DNA of 38,577 nucleotides, taken from positions 1-38,577 of IMG/VR virus record IMGVR_UViG_3300017963_000466; one strand, given 5' to 3'. The notes under the pieces are model-generated. The model was not told the origin of the DNA, ran no database searches, and saw nothing but the letters and a program-made list of their open reading frames with translations. This document shows positions 1-7,793 of the stretch, piece after piece (the first letter of the stretch is position 1; each line of letters starts with the position of its first letter). This DNA is from a virus. The position numbers and the translations under genes are program-made.

Positions 1-2
1 AC

Positions 3-1403
3 CATAAGAAGGACGGTCGTTTGATCCTTGAGGTTAAACGCGAATCTTCCGACAACGGCGGCGAGATGCAGGGCTGGCGAGAAGACAAGGGCTGGTGGAA
101 GCGTATCTTCAGCGCCCGCGTTACGCCCGTGACGGAACCGGAAACCGGAAACTACGACGACCTCGTTCGCCACTTGATTACCGACGGTGGCGACGACTAC
201 GGTTGGGTAGTGAACGCCGGACGCGGGTGGCAGACCGAGCCGCTCACGCATGTCAAGCTGAGTTTGAAATCATTGAACTTCGCCGACCGGGAGATCAACA
301 CGATCCTCGGCAACTGCATCATGCGTGGGTGGACACTCGTGAACCGTCCGTTCGAGGACGAGTTCCCTGGCGACCGCCAGTGGAATCGCGGAGCCGCACA
401 GCTTAAGTACAAGCCTAAGCTGGACGAGCCCTTCAACTGCGAAACCTGGTACTCGATCCTCAATCATGTAGGCGCTGGTCTGGACGAAGCCGTCGCGGAC
501 AACTCGTGGTGCCAGGCTAACGGGATCATGACCGGCGGCGACTACCTCAAGGTATGGGTCGCCTTCATGTTCCAGAAGCCCTCAGACCAGCTACCGTATC
601 TCTTTCTCTACTCAGAGGAAGAAGGTACGGGTAAGTCTATCTTCCACGAGTCGCTGTCAATGCTAATGACTCGCGGGTATCAGGAGGCTAACAACGCGCT
701 GCTGAGTCAAGGCAACTTCAACGGCGAGCTGGAGAATTCTGTTCTGTGCTACATCGAGGAGGTTGACCTCAGCAAGCATAAGGAAGCGCGTAACAAGATG
801 AAGAACTGGGTCACGGCCCAACGGCTCCAGATCCACCACAAGAATGTTACGCCCTACCACGTCACCAATTGCTGTCACTGGGTTCAGACCGCGAACGCGA
901 TGACGCATTGCCCGATATTCCCCGGTGATACTAGAATCACTATGGTCGAAGTTCCGGCCCTCAAGAACAAGATTCCGAAGGGTCGGATGCTGCAATTGCT
1001 GGAGAAAGAAGCTGCGGACTTCCTCGGTGCGATCATGGCCGTCGAGCTACCACCGGCTGAGGATAGACTCAGTGTTCCAGTCATAGAGACTCAGGCGAAG
1101 AAGCAGACGGCCAAGGCCAACATGACGGCCCTGGAGCTGTTCATCGAGGAGTCGTGCGTACAGAAGCCGGGAACCCTGGTGCCCTACTCGCTGTTCTACG
1201 AAAAGTTCATTGCGTGGCTGGACCCGGAGGAGTGCGGTAACTGGTCAAAGATACGTGTCGGTCGTGAGCTTCCCAGGCGGTTCCCGAAGGGCCGCAACAC
1301 GGCGGACAACAGCAAGTTTTACGTGGGCAACCTGTCATTCGACAAGACGCCGCCGAAGAACGAGTGTGAGTGGAGACTCAATGGAGATAAGCTGATACAA
1401 TGA
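3..1403 (+). CDS. Primase-helicase C-terminal part (SF3/D5-like ATPase), 5' truncated
   Basis: The reading frame is open to the left edge of the window, so the N-terminus, probably with the primase domain, is missing. Counting from the TTG at 21, a degenerate Walker A (SEEEGTGKS) lies near residues 198-206, a Walker B (CYIEEVDL) near 243-250, and an SF3-style sensor stretch (VQTANAM, then PGDTRI with a possible arginine finger) near 288-306. This order matches phage and plasmid D5/DUF5906-type replicative helicases, which unwind DNA at the fork beside their own primase. The first glycine of the usual P-loop is replaced by Ser/Glu. It heads a plus-strand block with a kinase and an exonuclease, consistent with replication. 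Two copies of the 14-bp palindrome (259-272, 926-939) lie inside the gene. Confidence 0.8.
   Translation, partial: HKKDGRLILEVKRESSDNGGEMQGWREDKGWWKRIFSARVTPVTEPETGNYDDLVRHLITDGGDDYGWVVNAGRGWQTEPLTHVKLSLKSLNFADREINTILGNCIMRGWTLVNRPFEDEFPGDRQWNRGAAQLKYKPKLDEPFNCETWYSILNHVGAGLDEAVADNSWCQANGIMTGGDYLKVWVAFMFQKPSDQLPYLFLYSEEEGTGKSIFHESLSMLMTRGYQEANNALLSQGNFNGELENSVLCYIEEVDLSKHKEARNKMKNWVTAQRLQIHHKNVTPYHVTNCCHWVQTANAMTHCPIFPGDTRITMVEVPALKNKIPKGRMLQLLEKEAADFLGAIMAVELPPAEDRLSVPVIETQAKKQTAKANMTALELFIEESCVQKPGTLVPYSLFYEKFIAWLDPEECGNWSKIRVGRELPRRFPKGRNTADNSKFYVGNLSFDKTPPKNECEWRLNGDKLIQ
259..272. repeat. 14-bp palindrome, perfect match (TGAGTTTGAAATCA)
   Basis: Perfect match to TGAKTYYRRAMTCA inside the helicase gene. 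The family is described under the first finding. Confidence 0.7.
926..939. repeat. 14-bp palindrome, one mismatch (TGATACTAGAATCA)
   Basis: Helicase gene; position 5 is A instead of T, and the right half is perfect. Confidence 0.55.
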
Positions 1404-1543
1404 CGATAGCACTACTTTTCATCGTGCCGCTGTTGGCTCTGTGTTTCTACTTCAAGTTTCGCTGCCCGTACTGTCTGCTGCTCGGCGGGTCCGAGGAGCT
1501 GGGCGGCATGAAGTGGTGCAAGCAATGCGGTAAGCGCTTTTAA
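1400..1543 (+). CDS. Small membrane-anchored zinc-ribbon protein (47 aa)
   Basis: The ATG at 1400 overlaps the TGA of the helicase gene (ATGA), a typical translational-coupling junction. The 47-residue product starts with a hydrophobic segment (about residues 2-18, TIALLFIVPLLALCFYF) followed by two cysteine pairs (CPYC and CKQC) spaced about 18 residues apart and a basic tail, KRF. This is the pattern of a membrane-tethered zinc ribbon. I recognise no family. Its position between helicase and kinase hints at a membrane-linked role in replication or takeover, which is inference. Confidence 0.55.
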   Translation: MTIALLFIVPLLALCFYFKFRCPYCLLLGGSEELGGMKWCKQCGKRF

Positions 1544-1565
1544 CAAGGCTCCAAATCAAGTACAG

Positions 1566-1579
1566 TGAGTTTGAACTCA
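1566..1579. promoter_or_regulatory. 14-bp palindrome in leader of dNMP kinase (TGAGTTTGAACTCA)
   Basis: Perfect match with fully paired 6-bp arms around TG, ending 13 bases before the kinase ATG, in the only gap of the plus-strand block. It is well placed to act as an operator. Confidence 0.7.
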
Positions 1580-1592
1580 AACGGGAGATGCC

Positions 1593-2144
1593 ATGAGAAT
1601 CGTAGGGATCGGGTATAAGAAAGGTCGCGGCAAGGACACGCTCGCCAACTTCATGCTGAACCACTTGCAGCTCAACTGCGACTGTAGCGTGAAGAAGATT
1701 GGTTTTGCGGATAAACTCAAGGACGTGGCGTTCCAGCTCTACGGCTGGGCCGGGCTGCAACGCGGCGTGTACTACGAGACGCACTACACGGAAAAGGAAG
1801 TGGTGCTGCCCAAGATCGGCAGGACACCCCGAGACATCTGGATCGAGACAGGCAACAAGTTACGGGAAGTACACCTTGGGACGTGGATTGATTATGTAAT
1901 CAATACGAACCATCGGTGCGAGTACCTGCTAGTGAAAGACATGGGCTTCACCAACGAAGCGCGTGCTCTGCGTGAAGCTGGCGGTGTGACCATAAAAATA
2001 GACCGTCCAGGCGAAATGGCCACGGACGGTCGTGAGACGGAACTTGACAGTTGGACGGATTGGGATGTCGTCGTGGAAAACACTGGCGATCTCGAAGACC
2101 TCTACAAAAAGGCGGTCGAAATCTGTGACCGACATCTACTATGA
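1593..2144 (+). CDS. Deoxynucleoside monophosphate kinase
   Basis: The 183-residue product begins with a P-loop-like motif GYKKGRGKDT (residues 7-16), resembling the GKDT P-loop of phage T4 gp1-type dNMP kinases. A mid-protein stretch TPRDIWIETGNKLR matches the family's conserved 'TPR...G' substrate-binding segment. Such enzymes phosphorylate dNMPs to dNDPs to feed phage DNA synthesis in the cytoplasm. The start ATG follows GGGAGATGCC, giving a usable ribosome-binding site. A perfect 14-bp palindrome sits 13 bases before the ATG, in the only real gap of the plus-strand block, and could control this gene. The stop overlaps the next gene as ATGA. Confidence 0.8.
   Translation: MRIVGIGYKKGRGKDTLANFMLNHLQLNCDCSVKKIGFADKLKDVAFQLYGWAGLQRGVYYETHYTEKEVVLPKIGRTPRDIWIETGNKLREVHLGTWIDYVINTNHRCEYLLVKDMGFTNEARALREAGGVTIKIDRPGEMATDGRETELDSWTDWDVVVENTGDLEDLYKKAVEICDRHLL
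1887..1904. repeat. 18-bp palindrome related to the family
   Basis: ATTGATTATGTAATCAAT has perfect 8-bp arms around a TG centre. The core TGATTATGTAATCA departs from the consensus at positions 6 and 9 but shares the TGATT...AATCA ends. Confidence 0.45.
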
Positions 2145-2782
2145 TTCACCTGAACGGTAACTTGATCGCGTCTGTGGACGTGGAGACGACCGGGTTTGTG
2201 CCCGGCTATCACGACGTCATACAGATAAGCGTATTGATTTTAGACTCAGACCTCAAACCTCAGCGAGGCTGCGTCCCCTTCTACATCGACATGAAGCCGA
2301 AGCGCCCTGAGAATGTGGAGCCGGAGGCCCTGAAAGTCAGCCGGATCAATTTCGCCCGGCTGATGAAGCGGGCTCACGACCCGTGGGACGCGGCGGATAT
2401 GTTCGACGACTGGTTCGAGAATCTGAAGAAGGACACTCCGAAGCGCCGTGCCTTACTCCCGCAAGGGAAGAAGCTGATCCCGCTCGCCCAGAACTGGGTG
2501 TTTGATCGCGGGTTCATCATCGACTGGCTTGGCGATCAGAGTTTCAACTCATTCTTCCACCCGTGGTACCGGGACACGCTCCCTGTGGCCCAGTACCTAA
2601 ATGATCGCTACGCGAAAGACAACTCGACGGTGTTCGAACACAAGGTTCCGTTCCCCAAGTCGAACCTGGCCTATCTGTGTAGCCAACTCAAGGTCAAGAA
2701 TCAGCAACACCACGATGCCCTTGCGGACACCGTGGCGACGGCTGAAGTCTATCGTAAAATGGTCTTAGGTCTGATCCCGTAG
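2141..2782 (+). CDS. DEDDh 3'-5' exonuclease (DnaQ-like)
   Basis: The 213-residue protein carries Exo I as VDVETTG (D13, E15), an Exo II-like segment around D122 (NWVFDRGF) and Exo III as HDALADT (H191, D196). These are the four acidic residues and the histidine of a DEDDh exonuclease such as the epsilon proofreading subunit or RNase T. It may proofread or trim DNA ends for a polymerase lying outside this window. The ATG overlaps the kinase stop (ATGA). Its last 18 bases overlap, tail to tail, the last gene of the minus-strand block, and no terminator hairpin is visible between them. One palindrome copy lies at 2235-2248. Confidence 0.85.
   Translation: MIHLNGNLIASVDVETTGFVPGYHDVIQISVLILDSDLKPQRGCVPFYIDMKPKRPENVEPEALKVSRINFARLMKRAHDPWDAADMFDDWFENLKKDTPKRRALLPQGKKLIPLAQNWVFDRGFIIDWLGDQSFNSFFHPWYRDTLPVAQYLNDRYAKDNSTVFEHKVPFPKSNLAYLCSQLKVKNQQHHDALADTVATAEVYRKMVLGLIP
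2235..2248. repeat. 14-bp palindrome, perfect match (TGATTTTAGACTCA)
   Basis: In the exonuclease gene; identical in sequence to the copy at 29261-29274. Confidence 0.7.
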
Positions 2783-3103
2783 GACGCACACGCGGCAGTC
2801 CTTCGGCGTGACCCTCGTGCCCCGCTTCTCGTGCCCTGGGTGATTACAGTCGTTCATGACGCTGTAGTTGCCCTTGGCATCCAGAAGCGGGGCGTTAATC
2901 CGATACAGACACGGCGACTCGTTTGGAATCAAACGACGAGCGTTCACCGGGTCGTGTATGTATCCTTCTTTCGAAGGCGCAATTCCCGTGTAGAGCAAGC
3001 TACCGTCCGGCCTCACGACCGGATCGGTAGGTTTGTTCTCAGGGATCTCTTTCTTAAGCGCTCGTGGCTCGCGATTCTTCTCTTTGCAGCCGTTACAGCC
3101 CAT
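2765..3103 (-). CDS. Cysteine-rich protein of unknown function (112 aa)
   Basis: The product starts MGCNGCKEK, giving a CxxC pair, and ends with DCRVCVLRDQ, another CxxC. Two more cysteines and a histidine lie between (SPCLY, NDCNHPGH), suggesting a zinc-binding mini-protein. It starts two bases after the stop of the large tail-tip gene, so it is the last gene of the late transcript. Its 3' end overlaps the exonuclease gene by 18 bases on the opposite strand. No family is recognised. Confidence 0.6.
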   Translation of the reverse strand: MGCNGCKEKNREPRALKKEIPENKPTDPVVRPDGSLLYTGIAPSKEGYIHDPVNARRLIPNESPCLYRINAPLLDAKGNYSVMNDCNHPGHEKRGTRVTPKDCRVCVLRDQT

Positions 3104-3105
3104 GA

Positions 3106-6093
3106 CTATAGCCCATTAAGAACGTCTTTGGCGGCTTCCCATGCGCTAGCATCTCCGGCGGCATCCTTACCAATAGCAGACTGGTCTTCAGGATCAGGCT
3201 CCTCGCAATCCGGTCCCCACTTCGAGGCGGAGTTGATGAAGCCGGTCAATCCGGAATTGATTCCCCAATCACCGACGCAACCGTTCAAGCCTTGAGCGTC
3301 TAGGTCGTCGCCCATCTGCTTAGCGGCGTCGATTGAGTTCAGGTAAATCCACGAGCACGATGCGTCGATGTCGGTGACGCCCCACTGAGGTTCGCCGCAG
3401 ACGCCGGGCGTCGTCGAGTAACCGGAGCCTGTCCAGACGCGATCAATCACGCCCATACACAAGCGCACCGCACCGTAGCAATCTTCAGGTGGACCATCTT
3501 CCAGGTCTTCCCACGGGTCAACGTCCGCATCACCACCGCCGCCATCGCCCGAGTTCGGGTTATTGTTGTCGGTGGACTCGTTGTTTCGGGCCTCGGCCTC
3601 CGTCTTATCCGTGAACTGATTGCTAATCCATTCCGGCGCTTTCCCGATTGGGTTCTTTGCCGTACCGATGTTGCCCTCGCCTTCGCCAGGGTTATCGTCG
3701 GTTGGCTTCTGGTCGTCAATATCTGACGGCTGCGAATCGCCGTGGTCGGTTCGGCATCCCGTATGGTCGGATACCTGACCTGCTATGCGCCCGCAGTTCG
3801 TTCGCTCTTTGAACGTAGCGGTGAAACCCTGCGGTGCCGCCAACGGATGTGACGACGGCGGAGTTACGTCCACGTTCGGCCCGGTACCGCCCGCCTTGCC
3901 CTGCTCAACGTCGGACACTGACGGATAGATATTCGTAACCTCAATGTTCGCGGGCCACGCAAACACGTAGGGTTCTGTCTCTCCGGAGCGGATAGGCGTC
4001 CAGAGTTCAAAATCAATTTCGCTCGTGTCGGAGTTGTAGGTCGCTCCCTCGACGAAGCACTTGATTTGGCTACTCGACAAGTCGGGCAGCGTGACGCCAG
4101 CAATGTCGAACACTTCCGCTTGCAGCTTCGTGATCGGCGTCCGGCATCTTATTTTCCGCCACGTGTTCGACATCCGGATCAGCCAGAACGTAGCGCTCTT
4201 CTCGACCAGGATTGGGTACTTGAACGCGAAGAAGTCGAACGTCTGCTCCTGCGTCCCGTACCTCGGGATGTTGTAGCGATAGATCGCCTTGTTCGGTTCG
4301 TCGAAGAAGTGGTCGTCTTTCCACTCCGCTACGAACTTCGTCACCAGTTCCTCCGTCTCCGTGTGAGTCAGGATAAAGGAACCGGGCAGCACGTCGTCCT
4401 CAGTGATCGTAAAATCAACTGTGGGTTCGTCTGCTAGGTAGATCAGGTAGAACGTATTGTTGCGGAGGATCAAGGCACATCGCTGCTGGAACGCAATATC
4501 CCGGAGCAGTTTGATGATGTTGCCCCGCTTCAGCAACGGGAAGTCCATAGGGTATATGTCGGACAACTGCGCCTTAACCGCGTTGAATGTGGTCGCGTCG
4601 ATGTTGAACGACGTGTACTTATTGATCAGCCACTCCAGAATGTCAACCGTGTTCGGGCCGACACTGGATCGGAGCGTCACGTAGATGTCATCCTCGTAGC
4701 CTTCCCCTCGGTAGCTCAGCGGCTTATTGAGTACAACCTCGGTGATCGTGTACGTCCCGAAGTTGGACAAGCGCGTGCTGTAGTACGCGTTCGGCACCGT
4801 CACCAGTTGCCTGATGCCAGAGCCTTCAAACGTCCGCATGGCCGCCACTCGCAGGACCGTGCTCGGCAGGATGTTGCAGATGTACGCAATATCCTGCGTC
4901 CCTTCCAGCAGCACTTCGCAGCCGGGCTCGGCCCAGAAGAAGTTGGCCGTCGGGAACGTGGCGAGGTAGTCCCAACCGTGGTTGGCTTGGTCGGCGTTCT
5001 CGTCGCCGCATTTCGTAATGTGGAACAACACCTGATCGCGGGAGTTGTAGCTACCGCCGGTGTTTTCGGGTTCAGGCAAAAAGTTTTCAGATCGGGCACC
5101 GCAGGAGCTGATCTCCAGCACGGGCGGAACTGTCAGCTCGCCGCGTTGTGGGTGTTGAAACTGGTGGATCGTGAACGTATCGCCGGTGAACTTACCGTAT
5201 AGTCTCGCATCACCACACACCGAGATCCACAGGAACTTATTCTGAGGAAACTCGCGTCCGTTGATTATGCTGACGGTACTGCCGATCTTGATTGAGTGCT
5301 GCTTCTGTAGAGCCAGCTCCTCTTCCCAGGCGGTGATCTGTGCCTGCCGTCGGCAGTAACAGCCCGGCTCCTGGGCAAAGACCGGGATCGCCTCCTGACC
5401 CGCGAGCGTTAGCCGGATGTACCAACCTCGGAACACCGTCGGGCAGCAGACGTTGCGTAGCTGTTCGAGTTTGGCCTCAAGCGTCCAGTCGTAGATACCG
5501 AACCCGGTCTTCAGGATGCCTTGGTACGGCGACCGCGTCTGGAGAGCCGGAACGTTGCGAGGCGTGCCGAAGCACAGCGGCCAAGCCTTGCCGATCATCC
5601 GAGGATCGACGTAATCGAAGTCGCCCTCCTCAATCGAGAATCCGTACTCGACGTCTTCAATCTGTTGGATCACGTCGAAGCGTACCGTCCGGTCGCTTTC
5701 GTGCCACTCTATCGGACTGGACACCTGCCCGTTGAAAAGCAGGAAGCGCTCGCTGAAGTCCAGTCCACGGTGAAGCAAGTATACTTCCACCGGCTGCTTG
5801 TGGACATCTGTGCTATCGAGTATGTCTTTGATTGTACCATCAACGTCGGCCAGCACAACGCTGAGCTGCTGCGAGTCGCCGGACGTACCTTGCGAAACGC
5901 CCGAGATCGTGATGACGTTGTCGAGGCCGCTGACCTCCTGGATGGTGCCGCTGACTCGGTGGGCCGGGATGGCGATGTCGCCGTACCGCTTCACGTTGCC
6001 GTCGTCGGACCATTGTATGTCCAGAATGACCGTCGGCTCCGTACCTTGGTTCTTAGCGAGTTCAGCTAGGCTGGTGGCGGAGATAGTTCTCAT
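3106..6093 (-). CDS. Tail tip / baseplate hub-like protein (995 aa)
   Basis: Its size, and its place after the tape measure and several minor tail genes, point to the distal tail hub or tip. The N-terminal ~200 residues (with NGQVSSPIEW near residue 120) resemble the start of phage tail-tip proteins of the DUF2163/gpJ-like group that enter mixed-strand complexes; this is fold-level recognition only. A long beta-rich middle follows, then a glycine/aspartate-rich linker (around residues 780-850) and a cysteine-containing C-terminal domain (CYGAVRLC, VCGEPQW, DASCSWIY, NGCVGDW) that may bind a receptor. The ATG overlaps the upstream stop (ATGA). Near matches to the palindrome lie at 3258-3271, 4002-4015 and 4404-4417. 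Confidence 0.6.
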   Translation of the reverse strand: MRTISATSLAELAKNQGTEPTVILDIQWSDDGNVKRYGDIAIPAHRVSGTIQEVSGLDNVITISGVSQGTSGDSQQLSVVLADVDGTIKDILDSTDVHKQPVEVYLLHRGLDFSERFLLFNGQVSSPIEWHESDRTVRFDVIQQIEDVEYGFSIEEGDFDYVDPRMIGKAWPLCFGTPRNVPALQTRSPYQGILKTGFGIYDWTLEAKLEQLRNVCCPTVFRGWYIRLTLAGQEAIPVFAQEPGCYCRRQAQITAWEEELALQKQHSIKIGSTVSIINGREFPQNKFLWISVCGDARLYGKFTGDTFTIHQFQHPQRGELTVPPVLEISSCGARSENFLPEPENTGGSYNSRDQVLFHITKCGDENADQANHGWDYLATFPTANFFWAEPGCEVLLEGTQDIAYICNILPSTVLRVAAMRTFEGSGIRQLVTVPNAYYSTRLSNFGTYTITEVVLNKPLSYRGEGYEDDIYVTLRSSVGPNTVDILEWLINKYTSFNIDATTFNAVKAQLSDIYPMDFPLLKRGNIIKLLRDIAFQQRCALILRNNTFYLIYLADEPTVDFTITEDDVLPGSFILTHTETEELVTKFVAEWKDDHFFDEPNKAIYRYNIPRYGTQEQTFDFFAFKYPILVEKSATFWLIRMSNTWRKIRCRTPITKLQAEVFDIAGVTLPDLSSSQIKCFVEGATYNSDTSEIDFELWTPIRSGETEPYVFAWPANIEVTNIYPSVSDVEQGKAGGTGPNVDVTPPSSHPLAAPQGFTATFKERTNCGRIAGQVSDHTGCRTDHGDSQPSDIDDQKPTDDNPGEGEGNIGTAKNPIGKAPEWISNQFTDKTEAEARNNESTDNNNPNSGDGGGGDADVDPWEDLEDGPPEDCYGAVRLCMGVIDRVWTGSGYSTTPGVCGEPQWGVTDIDASCSWIYLNSIDAAKQMGDDLDAQGLNGCVGDWGINSGLTGFINSASKWGPDCEEPDPEDQSAIGKDAAGDASAWEAAKDVLNGL
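4002..4015. repeat. 14-bp palindrome, one mismatch (AGAGTTCAAAATCA)
   Basis: In the tail-tip gene; only the first base departs from the consensus. Confidence 0.5.
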
Positions 6094-6485
6094 TGCTTCA
6101 TGCCCTCAAATTCGATCTGGATAGTCGCCAGTGATCGTCCACCGGCGCTGCCGCCAGTTACGGCTGTGGCGTACTCGAACTCATTGGGATTCGTCGTGAT
6201 CCATCCGAGCCACCGCTGACCCTCGTGGTCAAGGAGTTCGATCTCCGTTCGGTAGTAGGCACGGATAAAAGCCCTGAGTTCCAGGGCCTTCATCCGAGTG
6301 AGTCGAAAGCGCATCAGGAGCCGCTTGCGGCCATCCTTCTGCTTGACGTACGAGTACAGCGTATTGTTCATGCTACGCTTAACGACGACGTCCGCCGTGA
6401 AGCCTTCGGTGTCGCCAAACTCAGGATTTGGCAGAAACGTGTAGGTCGAGATTAGTGGGACAGGTGCGGCCAGTCTTACTGCCAT
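6090..6485 (-). CDS. Minor tail protein (131 aa)
   Basis: This short beta-rich product lies between the repeat protein and the tail-tip protein. The stretch LRAFIRAYYRTEIELLDHEGQRWLGWITTNPNEF resembles the C-terminus of the gene just upstream (RDWDGRTWHGIVINPDEP), so the two are probably diverged relatives with the same tail fold. It begins at an ATG overlapping the upstream stop (TAATG) and ends overlapping the next ATG (ATGA). A role in the distal tail is inferred from position and similarity. Confidence 0.5.
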   Translation of the reverse strand: MAVRLAAPVPLISTYTFLPNPEFGDTEGFTADVVVKRSMNNTLYSYVKQKDGRKRLLMRFRLTRMKALELRAFIRAYYRTEIELLDHEGQRWLGWITTNPNEFEYATAVTGGSAGGRSLATIQIEFEGMKQ

Positions 6486-7789
6486 TACTGTAGCTCCCCG
6501 TCGAATTCGAACGACATATCGACGATGCCTCTCCGTGACCGGATCAGCGGTTCGTCTGGGTTAATGACGATGCCATGCCAAGTTCGACCATCCCAATCTC
6601 GTAAGCCTACCGTAAGTCCCAATGTGCTCAGGAAAAACGATTGTACCGACTGAGCCTGTGTTTCGGACAGACCAGTGAAGCTCAGAACCAGACTCTGAAT
6701 CTTCGGCCACGACGGATCGGCAAACACCTGCAAGGTGCCGCCTCGCGACTCGCGATTGATTCTAGTATTAGTCAGCCGATCCCGGTCACCCATGCGAGGA
6801 GCCCGGATCTCAACGGCCATCGTCGGCGTCGTCAACGGATAATACAGTCGGACGTTGTCGTAAGGCACCAGCGTCGGGCCGACCAGCGAAGGCGGCGTCG
6901 GAGCGTCTGGGTCCGAGCTGTATCCGAGGATCGGATCGTACTGACAGGTACTGCCTTCAATGTTCTCGAACATGAACGCGTGCTGGAAGAAAAGGTTGTC
7001 GCTCGCGGAGAGCACCCTTTCAAACTCCGTGCCCACAGACTGTTCGAAGATCAGGTCGTGCTCGAACAGGTAAGTCAACTCCTCCACGATGACGTGTGAG
7101 AAGATGATGCCGTCCGTGAACGTATACTCTTGTGGGAAGCCCGCGAACTGTCCGAAGACGAGTCCGCTGCTCGCTGACAGATCCTGAGCCGTAGCCAGGA
7201 TGTGAACCGCCCAGCCGTTGTCCGTGAAGACGAGGCCGCTACTCGCGGATCGCTCCAAACCGCCAGGAATGATTTTAACCCCAACGGCAGTATCGTTAAA
7301 GGTGACCGTCTGCGTGAAGCCAATGGAGTCTGCCCACGCTTGGTGGGTGAAGATCACCGTGTCGGGCTCTGCCGCCAAGTCCGTCGGCAAACCAGCCGAC
7401 TGGCTAAAGATCAAGTTGCTAGAAGCACTAAGCGCGACCGGCGTGTAGCCAACGCTTTGGCTGAAGATCAGGCTACTGCTACCGGACACACTACGGATGC
7501 CGCTCACGCCGACCGTCTGGCCGAAGATCAAGCTGTCCGCTTCGCTGAAGTTCAGCGGCCCGGTCCCTACCGCAGTCTGGCTGAAGATCAGCGACTGCGA
7601 CACGGTCTCTTTCTTCAGGCCGCTGGTCGCGGAGTCACTGAAAATCAGGGAACTCGAAGCACTCTCATTATGCGTAGTCGAGGCCGAGCCGTTTGTGAGG
7701 ACGGCGACCATCTGACGCGTAACGCGAATCTTGGTGTCGGCTCCTGTAGAGGCGACGTCAACCTGTTGTCGTGTAACGCGTAGCGCCAT
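6485..7789 (-). CDS. Tail protein with tandem 'SLIFSQS' beta repeats (434 aa)
   Basis: After a short basic N-terminus (MALRVTRQQVDV), about ten imperfect repeats of roughly 20-25 residues follow, built on the motif SASSxLIFSQSxG (variants SLIFGQT, GLVFTDN, DLIFEQS). They run to about residue 270 and probably form a beta-solenoid or bead-like stalk. The last ~120 residues form a globular domain like the next gene's product. The ATG at 7789 is chosen over an upstream TTG because AGGG sits at a good distance and the upstream gene stops at 7794. The repeats also create recurring DNA words such as AAGATCA. Probably a tail fibre or side-tail component. Confidence 0.6.
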   Translation of the reverse strand: MALRVTRQQVDVASTGADTKIRVTRQMVAVLTNGSASTTHNESASSSLIFSDSATSGLKKETVSQSLIFSQTAVGTGPLNFSEADSLIFGQTVGVSGIRSVSGSSSLIFSQSVGYTPVALSASSNLIFSQSAGLPTDLAAEPDTVIFTHQAWADSIGFTQTVTFNDTAVGVKIIPGGLERSASSGLVFTDNGWAVHILATAQDLSASSGLVFGQFAGFPQEYTFTDGIIFSHVIVEELTYLFEHDLIFEQSVGTEFERVLSASDNLFFQHAFMFENIEGSTCQYDPILGYSSDPDAPTPPSLVGPTLVPYDNVRLYYPLTTPTMAVEIRAPRMGDRDRLTNTRINRESRGGTLQVFADPSWPKIQSLVLSFTGLSETQAQSVQSFFLSTLGLTVGLRDWDGRTWHGIVINPDEPLIRSRRGIVDMSFEFDGELQ

Positions 7790-7793
7790 GGTA

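Noticed and set aside
1058-1071. TGAGGATAGACTCA and TGAGTGGAGACTCA (1367) as members of the palindrome family
   Set aside because: Two mismatches each in the conserved left half; the TGAG/GACTCA ends may be chance in coding sequence.
5829-5842. TGATTGTACCATCA as a palindrome copy
   Set aside because: Three departures from the consensus in the centre.
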